From Rhodospirillales bacterium (GTDB lineage Bacteria; Pseudomonadota; Alphaproteobacteria; Rhodospirillales; Defluviicoccaceae): a stretch of 64,000 bases of DNA. The notes under the pieces are model-generated. The model was not told the DNA's origin, searched no databases, and was given only the letters and a program-made list of their open reading frames with translations. The position numbers were made by a program, and so were the translations under genes. The stretch lies in contig JADJQT010000001.1 in assembly GCA_016712595.1 (NCBI GenBank), positions 372,001 through 436,000 on the forward strand, in the 5' to 3' direction. Shown in pieces: positions 44,532 to 53,309 of this stretch; position 1 is the stretch's first letter, and the number at the start of each line of letters is the position of its first letter.

Positions 44532-45707
44532 ATGTTCATCAATTTTTTTTTCGAGCTGCGCGAGGCACGTGTCCCGGTCAGCTTGCGCGAGTATCTGACG
44601 CTGATGGAAGCGATGGGCCAAGGCATCGCGAACTACTCGGTCGACGATTTCTACTATCTCAGCCGCTCATGCCTGGTAAAGGACGAGACCAACCTCGATA
44701 AGTTCGATCGCGTCTTTGGCCACGTATTCAAAGGTCTGGAAGCTCCTGAAGGCAGCAACCCCGTCGAGATTCCTGACGAATGGTTGCGCAAGATCGCCGA
44801 AAAGATCCTTACCGAGGAGGAGAAGGCGCAAATTGAAGCGCTCGGCGGCTGGGATAAGCTTATGGAAACCCTGAAGAAGCGCCTTGAAGAACAAAAGGGC
44901 CGACATCAGGGGGGATCGAAATGGATCGGTACCGGCGGCACGTCCCCGTTCGGGGCCTGGGGCTACAATCCCGAAGGCATTCGCATTGGCCAGGACCGAA
45001 ACCGGAATAATCGAGCGGTCAAAGTCTGGGATAAGCGCGAGTTCGAGAATCTCGATGCCGACGTCGAACTCGGCACCCGAACGATCAAGATCGCACTGCG
45101 AAAACTCCGCCGTTTCGCCCGGCAAGGCGCCGCGACCGAGCTCGACCTGCCGGCAACCATTCGCGCCACAGCGAAGAAGGGCTGGCTTGACATCGAGATG
45201 GTTGCGGAGCGGCACAATGCGGTGAAGGTCCTCCTGTTCCTCGACGTCGGCGGCTCTATGGACCCATACGTGCAAATCTGTGCCGAATTATTCTCGGCCG
45301 CGCGCTCCGAGTTCAAGCATCTGGAATATTTTTACTTTCACAACTGCGTCTACGAGGGGCTGTGGCGCGACAACCGCCGCCGGCATGCCGAATTGACGCC
45401 GACGTGGGACGTGATGCACACCTATCCGCATGATTATAAGGCGGTTTTCGTCGGAGATGCGTCGATGAGCCCGTATGAGATCGTCACGCCCGGTGGCTCG
45501 GTCGAACATTGGAACGACGAGCCTGGCCTTACTTGGATGCAGCGCCTGCTCACCGTTTATCCGAAAGCCGTCTGGCTCAACCCAACGCCGGAGGAATGGT
45601 GGGATGCGACTCGATCGACGCAGATGATGAGACAGATCTTCGCCGGGCGGATGTTTCCGCTGACCTTAGACGGTCTCGACCGCGCCATGCGATGCCTGAG
45701 CCGCTAA
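44532..45707 (+). CDS. VWA domain-containing protein, CoxE-like
   Basis: 391 residues from the ATG at 44532 (MFINFFFELREARVPVSLREYL), the common start of this family; a frame open from 44469 adds unrelated residues. The C-terminal VWA domain has the MIDAS-type FLDVGGSMD near residue 237 (Gly replaces the second Ser of DxSxS) and SVEHWNDEPGLTWMQ. It pairs with MoxR ATPases. CoxE in carbon monoxide dehydrogenase operons helps install the active-site metal, but this copy has no such enzyme nearby. Confidence 0.88.
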   Translation: MFINFFFELREARVPVSLREYLTLMEAMGQGIANYSVDDFYYLSRSCLVKDETNLDKFDRVFGHVFKGLEAPEGSNPVEIPDEWLRKIAEKILTEEEKAQIEALGGWDKLMETLKKRLEEQKGRHQGGSKWIGTGGTSPFGAWGYNPEGIRIGQDRNRNNRAVKVWDKREFENLDADVELGTRTIKIALRKLRRFARQGAATELDLPATIRATAKKGWLDIEMVAERHNAVKVLLFLDVGGSMDPYVQICAELFSAARSEFKHLEYFYFHNCVYEGLWRDNRRRHAELTPTWDVMHTYPHDYKAVFVGDASMSPYEIVTPGGSVEHWNDEPGLTWMQRLLTVYPKAVWLNPTPEEWWDATRSTQMMRQIFAGRMFPLTLDGLDRAMRCLSR

Positions 45708-45735
45708 ATATAGCGGGGCCAAGCGGATACGGCGG

Positions 45736-45761
45736 GGAACGTTTGCCTCGATGGAGGCGTT
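45736..45761 (+). promoter_or_regulatory. EcfG-type general stress promoter
   Basis: GGAAC (45736-45740), 17 bases, CGTT (45758-45761) is the full consensus of the alphaproteobacterial general stress sigma factor EcfG. The start would lie near 45769, 120 bases before the entericidin gene. No other gene lies between. Confidence 0.6.
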
Positions 45762-45890
45762 AGGGCACTGCATCACGTCGAAATCTTTGCTGCCGTGCGT
45801 CAAATGGGCGATGCTGCGCTTTCGAGGGTGTTCCGTTGGCGGAGGCGGCTGCCCGTCGCCGACGAACGGTGAGGGAAGGGGTATGAAACG

Positions 45891-46070
45891 ATGGACACGA
45901 CTTTACGGATGTTGAGACTGCCGGTACTTGCGTTTTCTCTCCTCAGCTTCGGCCTGATGGCCTGCAGCGAGACGTGGGAAGGTGTCAAGGAGGACACCAA
46001 GGACAATGTCGAGACTACAGGTCAGGGCATTGAAAAGGCGGGCGAGAACATCAAGAAGCAAGCAGAATAG
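45891..46070 (+). CDS. entericidin-type small lipoprotein
   Basis: 59 residues. The signal (LPVLAFSLLSFGLMAC) ends in lipobox LMAC. The mature part is ETWEGVKEDTKDNVETTG, then an amphipathic helix (KAGENIKKQAE), as in the entericidin EcnA/EcnB family. In E. coli these are a stress-linked toxin/antidote pair of lipoproteins; most bacteria have one of unclear role. GAGGGAAGGGG lies ten bases before the ATG at 45891; a second in-frame ATG at 45909 is possible. An EcfG-type promoter upstream fits stress control, parallel to RpoS control in E. coli. Confidence 0.85.
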   Translation: MDTTLRMLRLPVLAFSLLSFGLMACSETWEGVKEDTKDNVETTGQGIEKAGENIKKQAE

Positions 46071-46084
46071 CGCTTCCCGCCTTC

Positions 46085-46111
46085 CGCCCGCCCGAAACGT
46101 TCGGGTGGGCG
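46085..46111 (+). terminator. hairpin after entericidin gene
   Basis: CGCCCGCCCGAA (46085-46096) and TTCGGGTGGGCG (46100-46111) pair over 12 bases with one G-T wobble around ACG, 15 bases after the stop. No T-run. Confidence 0.45.
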
Positions 46112-46230
46112 ACGTCGCGCTATAGTAGCAACATGATAGACATGATGCGCATACGGGCGTAGAAACTGCGGACATCGCGAGAGGGGGCTCGGCCATTCCC
46201 CTTCGTTCAAGCGAAGGAGCCTTCATCCGT

Positions 46231-47547
46231 ATGGCTCTCAGGCCTTTGTTCAGTGCATGCCTTGCGGTGCTCATCGGCCTGCTCGCCGCTTGTCATCCAG
46301 CGTTCAAGCCAGACCCTCAGGGGCTGATGGCGACCGAGGGCCCGTATACCTATCCGCGGACCAATCCGTATGCGGCGACCGTCGGCGGAACCCCTGAGCA
46401 AGAAAAGGTTATCCTGCCACGGGAAATCCCCATTGCCGAACGCGAACTTCGCGTTTTTCCCGAGCGACGGATTCCCGATGTCCTCTGGTATGAGGATACC
46501 TTTCGTTATTCGCTCGCGGCCCAGCCTGGCGAGGCGCCGCTGATTTTTCTCATTGCCGGCACGAATGCCGGTCATAATTCCCGGATCTCGACCTTCCTGC
46601 AGAAGGTCTTCTACGTCGCCGGATTTCACGTCGTCTCTTTAGCATCGCCAACCTATCCCAACTTCATCGTTACCGCGTCGTCGACCTCGGTACCCGGGCG
46701 GACGGGCCAGGACGCTGAAGATCTTCACCGGGTGATGCGCGTGATCCTGGCCGAGTTGAAGCATACGATCGCCATTACCGACGTTTCGCTCTCCGGATAC
46801 AGCCTTGGTGCCTGGGACTCGGCGTTTGTTGCCGAACTGGATGATCACATCGGCGCATTCGGCTTTCGAAAGGTTCTGCTGATCAACCCGCCGGTCAGCC
46901 TTTACCGGTCTTCCCGGGTCCTCGATGCGATGCTGGAAAACAATCTGCCGGGTGGCATCGAGCACCTCGACGCGTTTCTCAATCACGTGCTGGCGCGCTT
47001 TACCGCTGTCTATCAACGCGCGGAATCCGTGGATCTGAGCCAGGATTTTCTTTATCGCGCCTATTTTGAAACCCATCCGTCCGATCAGGAACTGGCCGCC
47101 CTGGTCGGCATATCGTTCCGCCTTTCGTCGACGAACATCGCTTTTACCGCCGATGTCATGACCAAGTCCGGCTATATCGTTCCGCAAGACCGCATCCTTA
47201 CCGTTTCCTCGTCGCTTTCCCCCTATTTTGACGAGGGGATGCATCGCGGCTTCGCCCGCTATCTGGACGATCTGTTGTACCCGTATTATGCCAAGCGCGT
47301 ACCGGGGCTGACCAAGGACGACATGATCGCGGAATCAAGCCTTGAGCGGATCGAGCCGTTCCTGGCGCGCGCGCAGAACGTCGGTCTGGTGACCAATGCC
47401 GACGATATTATTCTCGCCAAGGGAGACATCGATTTTCTGCGTCGTACTTTTGCAACGCGGGCACAGATTTTTCCCGCTGGCGGCCACTGCGGCAACATCC
47501 AAGATGCGCACGTCATCGCCGCCATGGTTCGCTTCCTGACCGAGTAA
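46231..47547 (+). CDS. alpha/beta-hydrolase-like lipoprotein next to mlaA
   Basis: 438 residues. The signal peptide ends in lipobox LAAC with Cys21. The mature part includes LIFLIAGTNAGH (oxyanion-like strand) and the nucleophile elbow GYSLG with Ser191, near the middle; the late FPAGGHCGNI could supply His. It looks like a serine hydrolase, with possible esterase or phospholipase activity, but this was not shown for the family. It stops four bases before mlaA, so both are coupled and probably act on outer-membrane lipids. The ribosome site AAGGAG lies 12 bases upstream and can fold into a small hairpin. Confidence 0.75.
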   Translation: MALRPLFSACLAVLIGLLAACHPAFKPDPQGLMATEGPYTYPRTNPYAATVGGTPEQEKVILPREIPIAERELRVFPERRIPDVLWYEDTFRYSLAAQPGEAPLIFLIAGTNAGHNSRISTFLQKVFYVAGFHVVSLASPTYPNFIVTASSTSVPGRTGQDAEDLHRVMRVILAELKHTIAITDVSLSGYSLGAWDSAFVAELDDHIGAFGFRKVLLINPPVSLYRSSRVLDAMLENNLPGGIEHLDAFLNHVLARFTAVYQRAESVDLSQDFLYRAYFETHPSDQELAALVGISFRLSSTNIAFTADVMTKSGYIVPQDRILTVSSSLSPYFDEGMHRGFARYLDDLLYPYYAKRVPGLTKDDMIAESSLERIEPFLARAQNVGLVTNADDIILAKGDIDFLRRTFATRAQIFPAGGHCGNIQDAHVIAAMVRFLTE

Positions 47548-47551
47548 TGCG

Positions 47552-48412
47552 ATGAAGCGGTATTCTCTTGTCCCGCGGCTCGCCTCCGGTTTGACAGGCG
47601 CGGCATTCGCGGCCGCCGTCGCAGGCTGCGCCGGAACGGCCGCGCCACCGCCCGATGGCGGAGAATCCGGACGCTCGGCCGCCACAGCCGACGAGGCGCC
47701 GGTGTCCCGGCTGATCCCCGTAGACGATCCGCTCGAAGGTGTGAACCGGCGTATTTATAAGTTCAACGCGCAGGCCGATCGCTACGTTCTGCTCCCGATC
47801 GTCGATGCCTATCAGTTTGTTGTCCCGCTGGTTCTGCGTGATCGCATCTCGGATTTCTTTTCCAACATCGGCAATCTGGTGACCTTCGCCAACCAGATCC
47901 TCCAGCTCGATTTTCCCGACGCGGGAAAAACGGCGCTGCGATTTGGCACCAACACCATGCTCGGCTTATTCGGTTTCGTCGACGTCGCCAGCGCAATGGG
48001 CATGCCCAAGTATCAGGAAGACTTTGGGCAGACGTTGGGATATTGGGGGCTGGATGGCGGCCCTTACATCGTCCTGCCTATCCTTGGGCCCTCGAACACC
48101 CGCGATACTGTAGGCACAGCGACCGACACGGCGGCATTCGCCATTGTCGATCCGTTCGGCTTATCGTCGCTGCAATCGCGCTATCCACCGATCGTCGCCG
48201 CCGATGCGATCAATTCGCGCTACGTACAGTCGTTCCGCTATTTTGAGAGCGGATCGCCTTTCGAATACGAACTCGTGCGCTACCTTTATACCAAGAAGCG
48301 CGAAGTCGAGATCGGCGACGTGCCAGCGGAGCGTGCTGCTACGGCGGATGCGCGCCCCTTCCCCACCGGCGAGGGCACAAGTGTTGGCCGCCAGCCACCG
48401 CCAGTGCCGTGA
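47552..48412 (+). CDS. mlaA: MlaA (VacJ) outer-membrane lipid asymmetry lipoprotein
   Basis: 286 residues with a lipobox (AVAGC, Cys about 28). MlaA removes misplaced phospholipids from the outer leaflet and passes them to MlaC. Conserved segments: DPLEGVNRRIYKFN, RDRISDFFSNIGNL, NTMLGLFGFVDVA, EDFGQTLGYWGLDGGPYIVLP and GPSNTRD. The Pro/Gly-rich tail is variable. The rest of the Mla pathway is not in the window. Confidence 0.94.
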   Translation: MKRYSLVPRLASGLTGAAFAAAVAGCAGTAAPPPDGGESGRSAATADEAPVSRLIPVDDPLEGVNRRIYKFNAQADRYVLLPIVDAYQFVVPLVLRDRISDFFSNIGNLVTFANQILQLDFPDAGKTALRFGTNTMLGLFGFVDVASAMGMPKYQEDFGQTLGYWGLDGGPYIVLPILGPSNTRDTVGTATDTAAFAIVDPFGLSSLQSRYPPIVAADAINSRYVQSFRYFESGSPFEYELVRYLYTKKREVEIGDVPAERAATADARPFPTGEGTSVGRQPPPVP

Positions 48413-48461
48413 GCGCACTACGTGCCAGATATCGCGCCCTGAGCGCCCTGCTGCAGACCGG

Positions 48462-49124
48462 CTAAAGGCGGGATCGCCAACCGGCCGATCGATCCGCGAC
48501 GAAGGGATTGGTCCGGCGCTCTTCACCGAAGGTCGATATCGGGCCATGTCCTGGAATGAAGGAAACGTCATCGCCGAGCGGCAGGAGACGTGTGCGGATT
48601 GTATCGATCAGCGTCTCATAATCCCCGCCAGGAAAGTCGGTGCGCCCCACCGACCCGGCAAAGAGTACGTCACCGACGAATGCAATCCGCGTCACTTCGC
48701 AAAAGAACGCGACGTGTCCCGGCGTGTGACCGGGACAGTGGTGGACATCGAGACTCACGTTGCCGAACTTGACCTGATCATTTGCGCAAAGCCAGCGATC
48801 GGGGGTGAAGGCCGGAAGCGTTGGCATGCCGAACACGCGGCACTGCTGCTCCATGCCGTCGAGCCAGTACTTGTCATCGATGTGCGGGCCTTCGATCGGG
48901 ACTCCGTAACGCTTCGCCAGATCGCGGGCGGCGCCGACATGATCGAGATGGCCATGGGTCAGCAGAATTCGTTCAAGCGTGACGCGATGTTCGGCGATTA
49001 AATCGAGGATGCGCGCGACGTCGCCGCCTGGATCGATCACCGCGCCGCGCAGTGTCTCCGAGCACCAGACGACGGAGCAGTTTTGCATGAACGACGTAAC
49101 CGGCACGATCTCGTAATGCATCAT
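48462..49124 (-). CDS. MBL-fold metallo-hydrolase, glyoxalase II-like (YcbL type)
   Basis: 220 residues. The HGHLDH motif (THGHLDHVGAA) near residue 57 and HHCPGHTPGH near 132 give the dinuclear metal site; GDVLFAGSVGRTDFPGG and PGHGP complete it. It probably cleaves a thiol ester such as S-lactoylglutathione, but small YcbL-type enzymes have broad or unknown substrates. The ATG at 49124 is followed by another ATG at 49121; the first has CAGGG seven bases upstream. The next gene upstream is ppiA. Confidence 0.87.
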   Translation of the reverse strand: MMHYEIVPVTSFMQNCSVVWCSETLRGAVIDPGGDVARILDLIAEHRVTLERILLTHGHLDHVGAARDLAKRYGVPIEGPHIDDKYWLDGMEQQCRVFGMPTLPAFTPDRWLCANDQVKFGNVSLDVHHCPGHTPGHVAFFCEVTRIAFVGDVLFAGSVGRTDFPGGDYETLIDTIRTRLLPLGDDVSFIPGHGPISTFGEERRTNPFVADRSAGWRSRL

Positions 49125-49352
49125 CCCTGAACCCTGACTTTCGCCGATGCCTTGAGCGAGCATGCGGAGTTGGTGGCGATGCGGCGCCACATGCGTTTCG
49201 CGCATTGTCGCCGCATCGCTCAAGCCGACGCAAGCCGTCAATCATTTAGAAGCGGCATCGCCGCCCCGCCGTCGCCGAACTGCGCGTGGGCGGGCGGTTG
49301 GTCGAAAACGCAAGGGTGGGCGGATGAATGCGGTGCGAAGCCGAGCCGAGTG

Positions 49353-49904
49353 TTACGATTTCACGTCGGCAGCGACCTGCATGCGAACGATGCGGTCCGG
49401 TGCGGTTACTTCGCCATTACGACTTTCGTCACCGCGTTTGATGGCGTCGACGAATTCCATTCCCTGAACCACTTGGCCCCAGACGGTGTACTGGCCGTCA
49501 AGGAACGGCGCGGGTGCAAAACAGATGAAAAACTGTGAATCGCCGCTGTTCGGATTCTGCGAGCGCGCCATACCGACGGTTCCGCGGATGAACGGCGTCT
49601 TCGAGAATTCGGCCGGAAGCTTGACACCGCTGCCACCCGTCCCGGTGCCGTTCGGATCGCCACCCTGCGCCATGAAGCCGTCGATCACACGGTGAAAGAC
49701 GAGGCCGTCATAAAACCCTTGACGGGTTAACTCCTTGATTCGTGCCACATGCTTGGGCGCGAGGTCGGGGCGCATTTCGATAACGACGGTGCCGTCCTTG
49801 AGGGTCATCAGCAACGTGTTCTCGGGGTCGGGTGCCGCACCATCGGCGCCGAAAGACATTAAGGCCGTCATTAGGAATCCAATCAACCAAGCTCGAGCGA
49901 ACAT
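49353..49904 (-). CDS. cyclophilin-type peptidyl-prolyl isomerase
   Basis: 183 residues. A signal peptide of about 22 residues (LIGFLMTALMSFGADGA) indicates the periplasm. The cyclophilin core is present: FHRVIDGFMAQGGDP, NSGDSQFFICFAPAPFLDG and VWGQVVQGMEFVDAI, with the catalytic Arg in FHRV. It helps periplasmic proteins fold. Comparable to E. coli PpiA. Confidence 0.93.
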   Translation of the reverse strand: MFARAWLIGFLMTALMSFGADGAAPDPENTLLMTLKDGTVVIEMRPDLAPKHVARIKELTRQGFYDGLVFHRVIDGFMAQGGDPNGTGTGGSGVKLPAEFSKTPFIRGTVGMARSQNPNSGDSQFFICFAPAPFLDGQYTVWGQVVQGMEFVDAIKRGDESRNGEVTAPDRIVRMQVAADVKS

Positions 49905-50063
49905 ACGGTCACCTCACGTCCGTTCGACGAAACACGGCACGCACGCGCACCATAGAGGGATCAGGGCATAAAAAGAGACAGCGCACCCTAGACCAGCCAC
50001 AACTGCGATGCACGCGTAATTCCTCGCTGGTCAGCCATTTGCAGCCTGAGTATGTTCTGCCGC

Positions 50064-51473
50064 ATGCGTAGACTCACTCGCACTAAGATCGTTTCCACCA
50101 TCGGCCCAAGCAGCAGCAGCGAGGAGCGGCTGGCGATGCTGCTCGACGCTGGCGTCGACGTGTTCCGCTTCAATTTCAGCCACGGCACCCATGAGGAACA
50201 CGCCGAACGGTTTCGCATCGTCCGCAGTCTGGAGGCGAATCTGGGCCGCTCGATCGGCATCCTCGCCGACATGCAAGGCCCTAAACTGAGGGTTGGAAGC
50301 TTTGCTGCGGGATCAGTCGAGTTAATGACTGAAGCGGCCTTTCGCCTCGATCTTAACGCGGATCCGGGCGATGGTGCCCGGGTTAATCTACCGCACCCCG
50401 AGATTTTTGCAGCGTTGAAGCCAGGTGACGCGTTGCTGCTCGACGACGGCAAGCTGCGTTTGGAGGTGACCGACTGCGGTGCAGACTACGCGGAGACGCG
50501 GGTCACGGTTGGTGGCCGGTTGTCCAACCACAAGGGCGTCAATCTGCCCAACGTGCATCTTGATATCTCGCCGCTGACGGCGAAAGACCGGCTAGACGTG
50601 GAGTTCGCCCTGGAACTTGGCGCGACGTTCATCGGGCTCAGTTTCGTCCAGCGGCCGGAGGATCTCACCGAGGCTCGCGAGTTGGTCGGCGGAAGAGCAC
50701 GAATCCTCGCGAAGCTCGAGAAACCGTCCGCCATCCAGCACCTTGAACGGATTATTGATCTTTCCGACGCGATCATGGTCGCGCGTGGTGACCTCGGCGT
50801 CGAGATGCCGACGGAAGATGTGCCGGTTCTCCAGCGGCGGATCGTCCGCGCCTGCCGCCGGGCCGGCAAGCCGGTGATCGTGGCGACGCAGATGCTGGAA
50901 TCGATGGTGAAATCGCCGACACCGACGCGGGCCGAAGCGTCGGATGTCGCTAATGCCGTCTACGAGGGCGCCGATGCGGTGATGCTGTCGGCTGAGACGG
51001 CTGCGGGCGATTTTCCGGTCGAAGCGGTAAAGATCATGGAACGGATCATCATGCGCGCGGAACGCGATCCGGCTTATCACAAGGGCCTGCACATGGAAGA
51101 GACCGTGCGCGAGGCGACGGAAGCGGATGCGATCACCGCAGCGGCGCGCAGCGCTGCGGAGACGATCGGCGCCGCTGCCATCATCACCTACACCCGATCG
51201 GGGGGGGCGACCCTGCGTTGCGTACGCGAGCGTCCAGCCGTTCCGATTCTCGCGTTGACGACGGAAGAGGGCATCGCCCGGATGCTGTCCCTATCGTGGG
51301 GCGTCCATCCGGTGTTTGTCGGCATGTCCCGGACGTTTCGCGAGTTCATCGCTCGGGCGGAACAGGTTGCCATCGCCGAGCGATTTGCCGAATCGGGCTC
51401 GAAGCTGGTTTTCCTGACCGGCTTTCCGGTGGAGGCGACGGTGAACACTCTGCGCATTTCCGAGGTGAAGTGA
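50064..51473 (+). CDS. pyk: pyruvate kinase
   Basis: 469 residues from the ATG at 50064 (MRRLTRTKIVSTIGPSSS); an in-frame ATG at 50052 would add four residues. It makes pyruvate and ATP from phosphoenolpyruvate. The metal/substrate segments MVARGDLGVEMP and MLESMVKSPTPTRAEASDVANA are intact, as is AVMLSAETAAGDFP. The C-terminal domain ends in a short, regular form. It is divergent from the ppi gene; the 159 bases between hold both promoters. Confidence 0.97.
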   Translation: MRRLTRTKIVSTIGPSSSSEERLAMLLDAGVDVFRFNFSHGTHEEHAERFRIVRSLEANLGRSIGILADMQGPKLRVGSFAAGSVELMTEAAFRLDLNADPGDGARVNLPHPEIFAALKPGDALLLDDGKLRLEVTDCGADYAETRVTVGGRLSNHKGVNLPNVHLDISPLTAKDRLDVEFALELGATFIGLSFVQRPEDLTEARELVGGRARILAKLEKPSAIQHLERIIDLSDAIMVARGDLGVEMPTEDVPVLQRRIVRACRRAGKPVIVATQMLESMVKSPTPTRAEASDVANAVYEGADAVMLSAETAAGDFPVEAVKIMERIIMRAERDPAYHKGLHMEETVREATEADAITAAARSAAETIGAAAIITYTRSGGATLRCVRERPAVPILALTTEEGIARMLSLSWGVHPVFVGMSRTFREFIARAEQVAIAERFAESGSKLVFLTGFPVEATVNTLRISEVK

Positions 51474-51545
51474 TTTCCCGCGGCGGGCCGGGCGGCAAGG
51501 CTCGAGGGTGAGATCACCGTCGGCCCGCGTGCAACGTCACGCGCC

Positions 51546-52457
51546 GTGACAGCACCCTTGGCGCAAACGATCGGCGATCGGCGCGAGTTGCGCTGGGGCA
51601 TCGGCTATTCCGTCGCAGCCTATCTGTTATGGGGACTCTTCCCGATCTATTTCAACGCGGTGGCGACGGTCCCGCCGTTTCAGGTGCTGGCGCATCGCAT
51701 CGTCTTGTCGTTTGTCCTTCTGTGTGCTGTCGTCGTCGTCCGCGGCAACTGGCGAGGCATCGTCGACGCCTTGAGATCCCCGCGCACGGCAGTGAGCCTT
51801 TTCGCCTCTGCCTCGGCGATCGCGGCCAATTGGGGGGTATTCATCTGGGCGGTCGACGCCGGACATGTGCTGGAATGCAGTCTCGGCTACTTCATCAGCC
51901 CGCTCGTCAGCGTCGTGCTCGGCGTCGCCGTGCTGAAGGAGCGTCTACGCCGTGTGCAATGGCTGGCGGTCGGCCTCGCTGGCGGCGCGGTCGTCTACCA
52001 GCTTGCCGAGTTCGGCGTCGTCCCCTGGGTGGCGCTCAGCCTTGCGGGGAGCTTCGCAACCTATGGACTGCTTCGCAAGACAGTGCGCATCGATCCTGTC
52101 GGCGGCCTCGCCGTCGAGGCGATGATGCTGATGCCAGTGGCATTTGCGTTTCTCGTCTCTGCCGGCATAGAGGGCAGCGGCGCTTTCGCTGCGCGAGGCT
52201 GGGAAACGGATGTGCTGTTGATGGGTGCCGGCCCGATCACCGTCCTACCGTTGATCTTGTTCGTCGCTGGGGCGCGGCGCAGCCGTCTCGCGACGGTCGG
52301 CCTCCTTCAGTACATCACGCCCTGCGCCCATTTCCTGCTCGCGGTCGCCCTGTTCGGTGAGCCTGTCTCCCGATCCGGACTGACGACGTTCGTCTGCATC
52401 TGGGCGGCGCTCGCGATGTATTCCATCGACTTGCTGCGCCGGGGCCACCGGTCGTGA
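51546..52457 (+). CDS. rarD: RarD-type EamA transporter
   Basis: 303 residues with ten membrane helices, a drug/metabolite-superfamily permease. The N-terminus GIGYSVAAYLLWGLFPIYF and QYITPCAHFLLAVALFGEPV match RarD (chloramphenicol-resistance permease family). The substrate is not known. The start is GTG. Its last 213 bases are overlapped by the convergent gene that follows. Confidence 0.9.
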   Translation: MTAPLAQTIGDRRELRWGIGYSVAAYLLWGLFPIYFNAVATVPPFQVLAHRIVLSFVLLCAVVVVRGNWRGIVDALRSPRTAVSLFASASAIAANWGVFIWAVDAGHVLECSLGYFISPLVSVVLGVAVLKERLRRVQWLAVGLAGGAVVYQLAEFGVVPWVALSLAGSFATYGLLRKTVRIDPVGGLAVEAMMLMPVAFAFLVSAGIEGSGAFAARGWETDVLLMGAGPITVLPLILFVAGARRSRLATVGLLQYITPCAHFLLAVALFGEPVSRSGLTTFVCIWAALAMYSIDLLRRGHRS

Positions 52458-53309
52458 CCGCTCACCAATGGGAGCGAAACGGATGATGCCACCGCCGCCC
52501 TTGGGCGGCTGCGGGCGGAGCCGCCGCCGTACCGCGCGCGTCGCCCGTTCGTCGGCGAAGCGCACGAGGTTCGCCGGCACCTGCGTCGACCAGCCGGCAT
52601 AATAGCTCGCTTCGTCCGGCGCCGGCGACTGGCCGGTCGAAGGTCGGCGGTCATTGCCGCTCCGCCGGTCGAGCGAAGTACCGGCAACGTAGCTCAGGAG
52701 GCAATTCGGACGAGGAGATCCCCGCCGCCGGTCACGACCGCTTCGCTGGTCGATCGGCGCCGGGGTAACCGCGGGTTTCTTCACAGCGCCCTTGGGGTTC
52801 GTGCCGTAGAGCGCGCTCCAGCGATCGAGGAGCAGTTGGACGACGTTTTGAATCGCCCGCGCATCACCGCTCGAGTGCGCAGGCAGCGTGCCGGCATCGA
52901 CCAACGCGCGCAGATGCTCATCGTTGATCCCAATGGTAATAGCGTGCTTCGCCGGACGAGTAACGTTCGGCACGGGGGGGACCGGCGGTGTGTTGCCGCC
53001 GGCCGGGCCAATGCGCGGGGTGGAGTCGATCGGCCCCGGCTTCGCCGGCGATGCCATTTGGACGAGGTGCGCGAACGCTTCCGCGAGGCGGTCCGCCGTC
53101 AGCCGCATGCCGTCCAGGCGTTCGATCAGCGCAATCCGTTGTTCGCCTGCCTCGGCGGCGGAATGTTCGAGAAGGCGAATCTGTCCGCGAAGCAGCGCCA
53201 ACAGCGCGCAGAGGCGGACATCCGCATCGATTCGAGGCGATAGTGCTGCGCCGTTCGTCCCAACGTGCGCGGCATCACTCTCCGTGCCGGACGAGCCGTC
53301 AGCGGTCAT
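52245..53309 (-). CDS. hypothetical protein with RRSGxDRR motifs, overlapping rarD
   Basis: 354 residues. The ATG at 53309 has a very good ribosome site, GGAGG six bases upstream, which supports a real gene. An N-terminal coiled segment (about 30-90) is followed by Pro-rich linkers, a helical part (about 125-165), and DQRSGRDRRRG with LDRRSGNDRR near residues 188 and 213. These match the N-terminal repeats of the LuxR-type protein at 31248-32630. The last 70 residues are encoded antisense to rarD and are low in complexity, so the natural end may be earlier or a frameshift has removed the stop. Function unknown. Confidence 0.55.
   Translation of the reverse strand: MTADGSSGTESDAAHVGTNGAALSPRIDADVRLCALLALLRGQIRLLEHSAAEAGEQRIALIERLDGMRLTADRLAEAFAHLVQMASPAKPGPIDSTPRIGPAGGNTPPVPPVPNVTRPAKHAITIGINDEHLRALVDAGTLPAHSSGDARAIQNVVQLLLDRWSALYGTNPKGAVKKPAVTPAPIDQRSGRDRRRGSPRPNCLLSYVAGTSLDRRSGNDRRPSTGQSPAPDEASYYAGWSTQVPANLVRFADERATRAVRRRLRPQPPKGGGGIIRFAPIGERSRPVAPAQQVDGIHRERRPDADERRQSGSGDRLTEQGDREQEMGAGRDVLKEADRRETAAPRPSDEQDQR

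Noticed and set aside
52245..52457. Treating the hypothetical gene as entirely spurious because of its overlap with rarD
   Set aside because: The GGAGG site before its ATG and the RRSGxDRR motifs argue for a real gene; only the C-terminal tail is doubtful.
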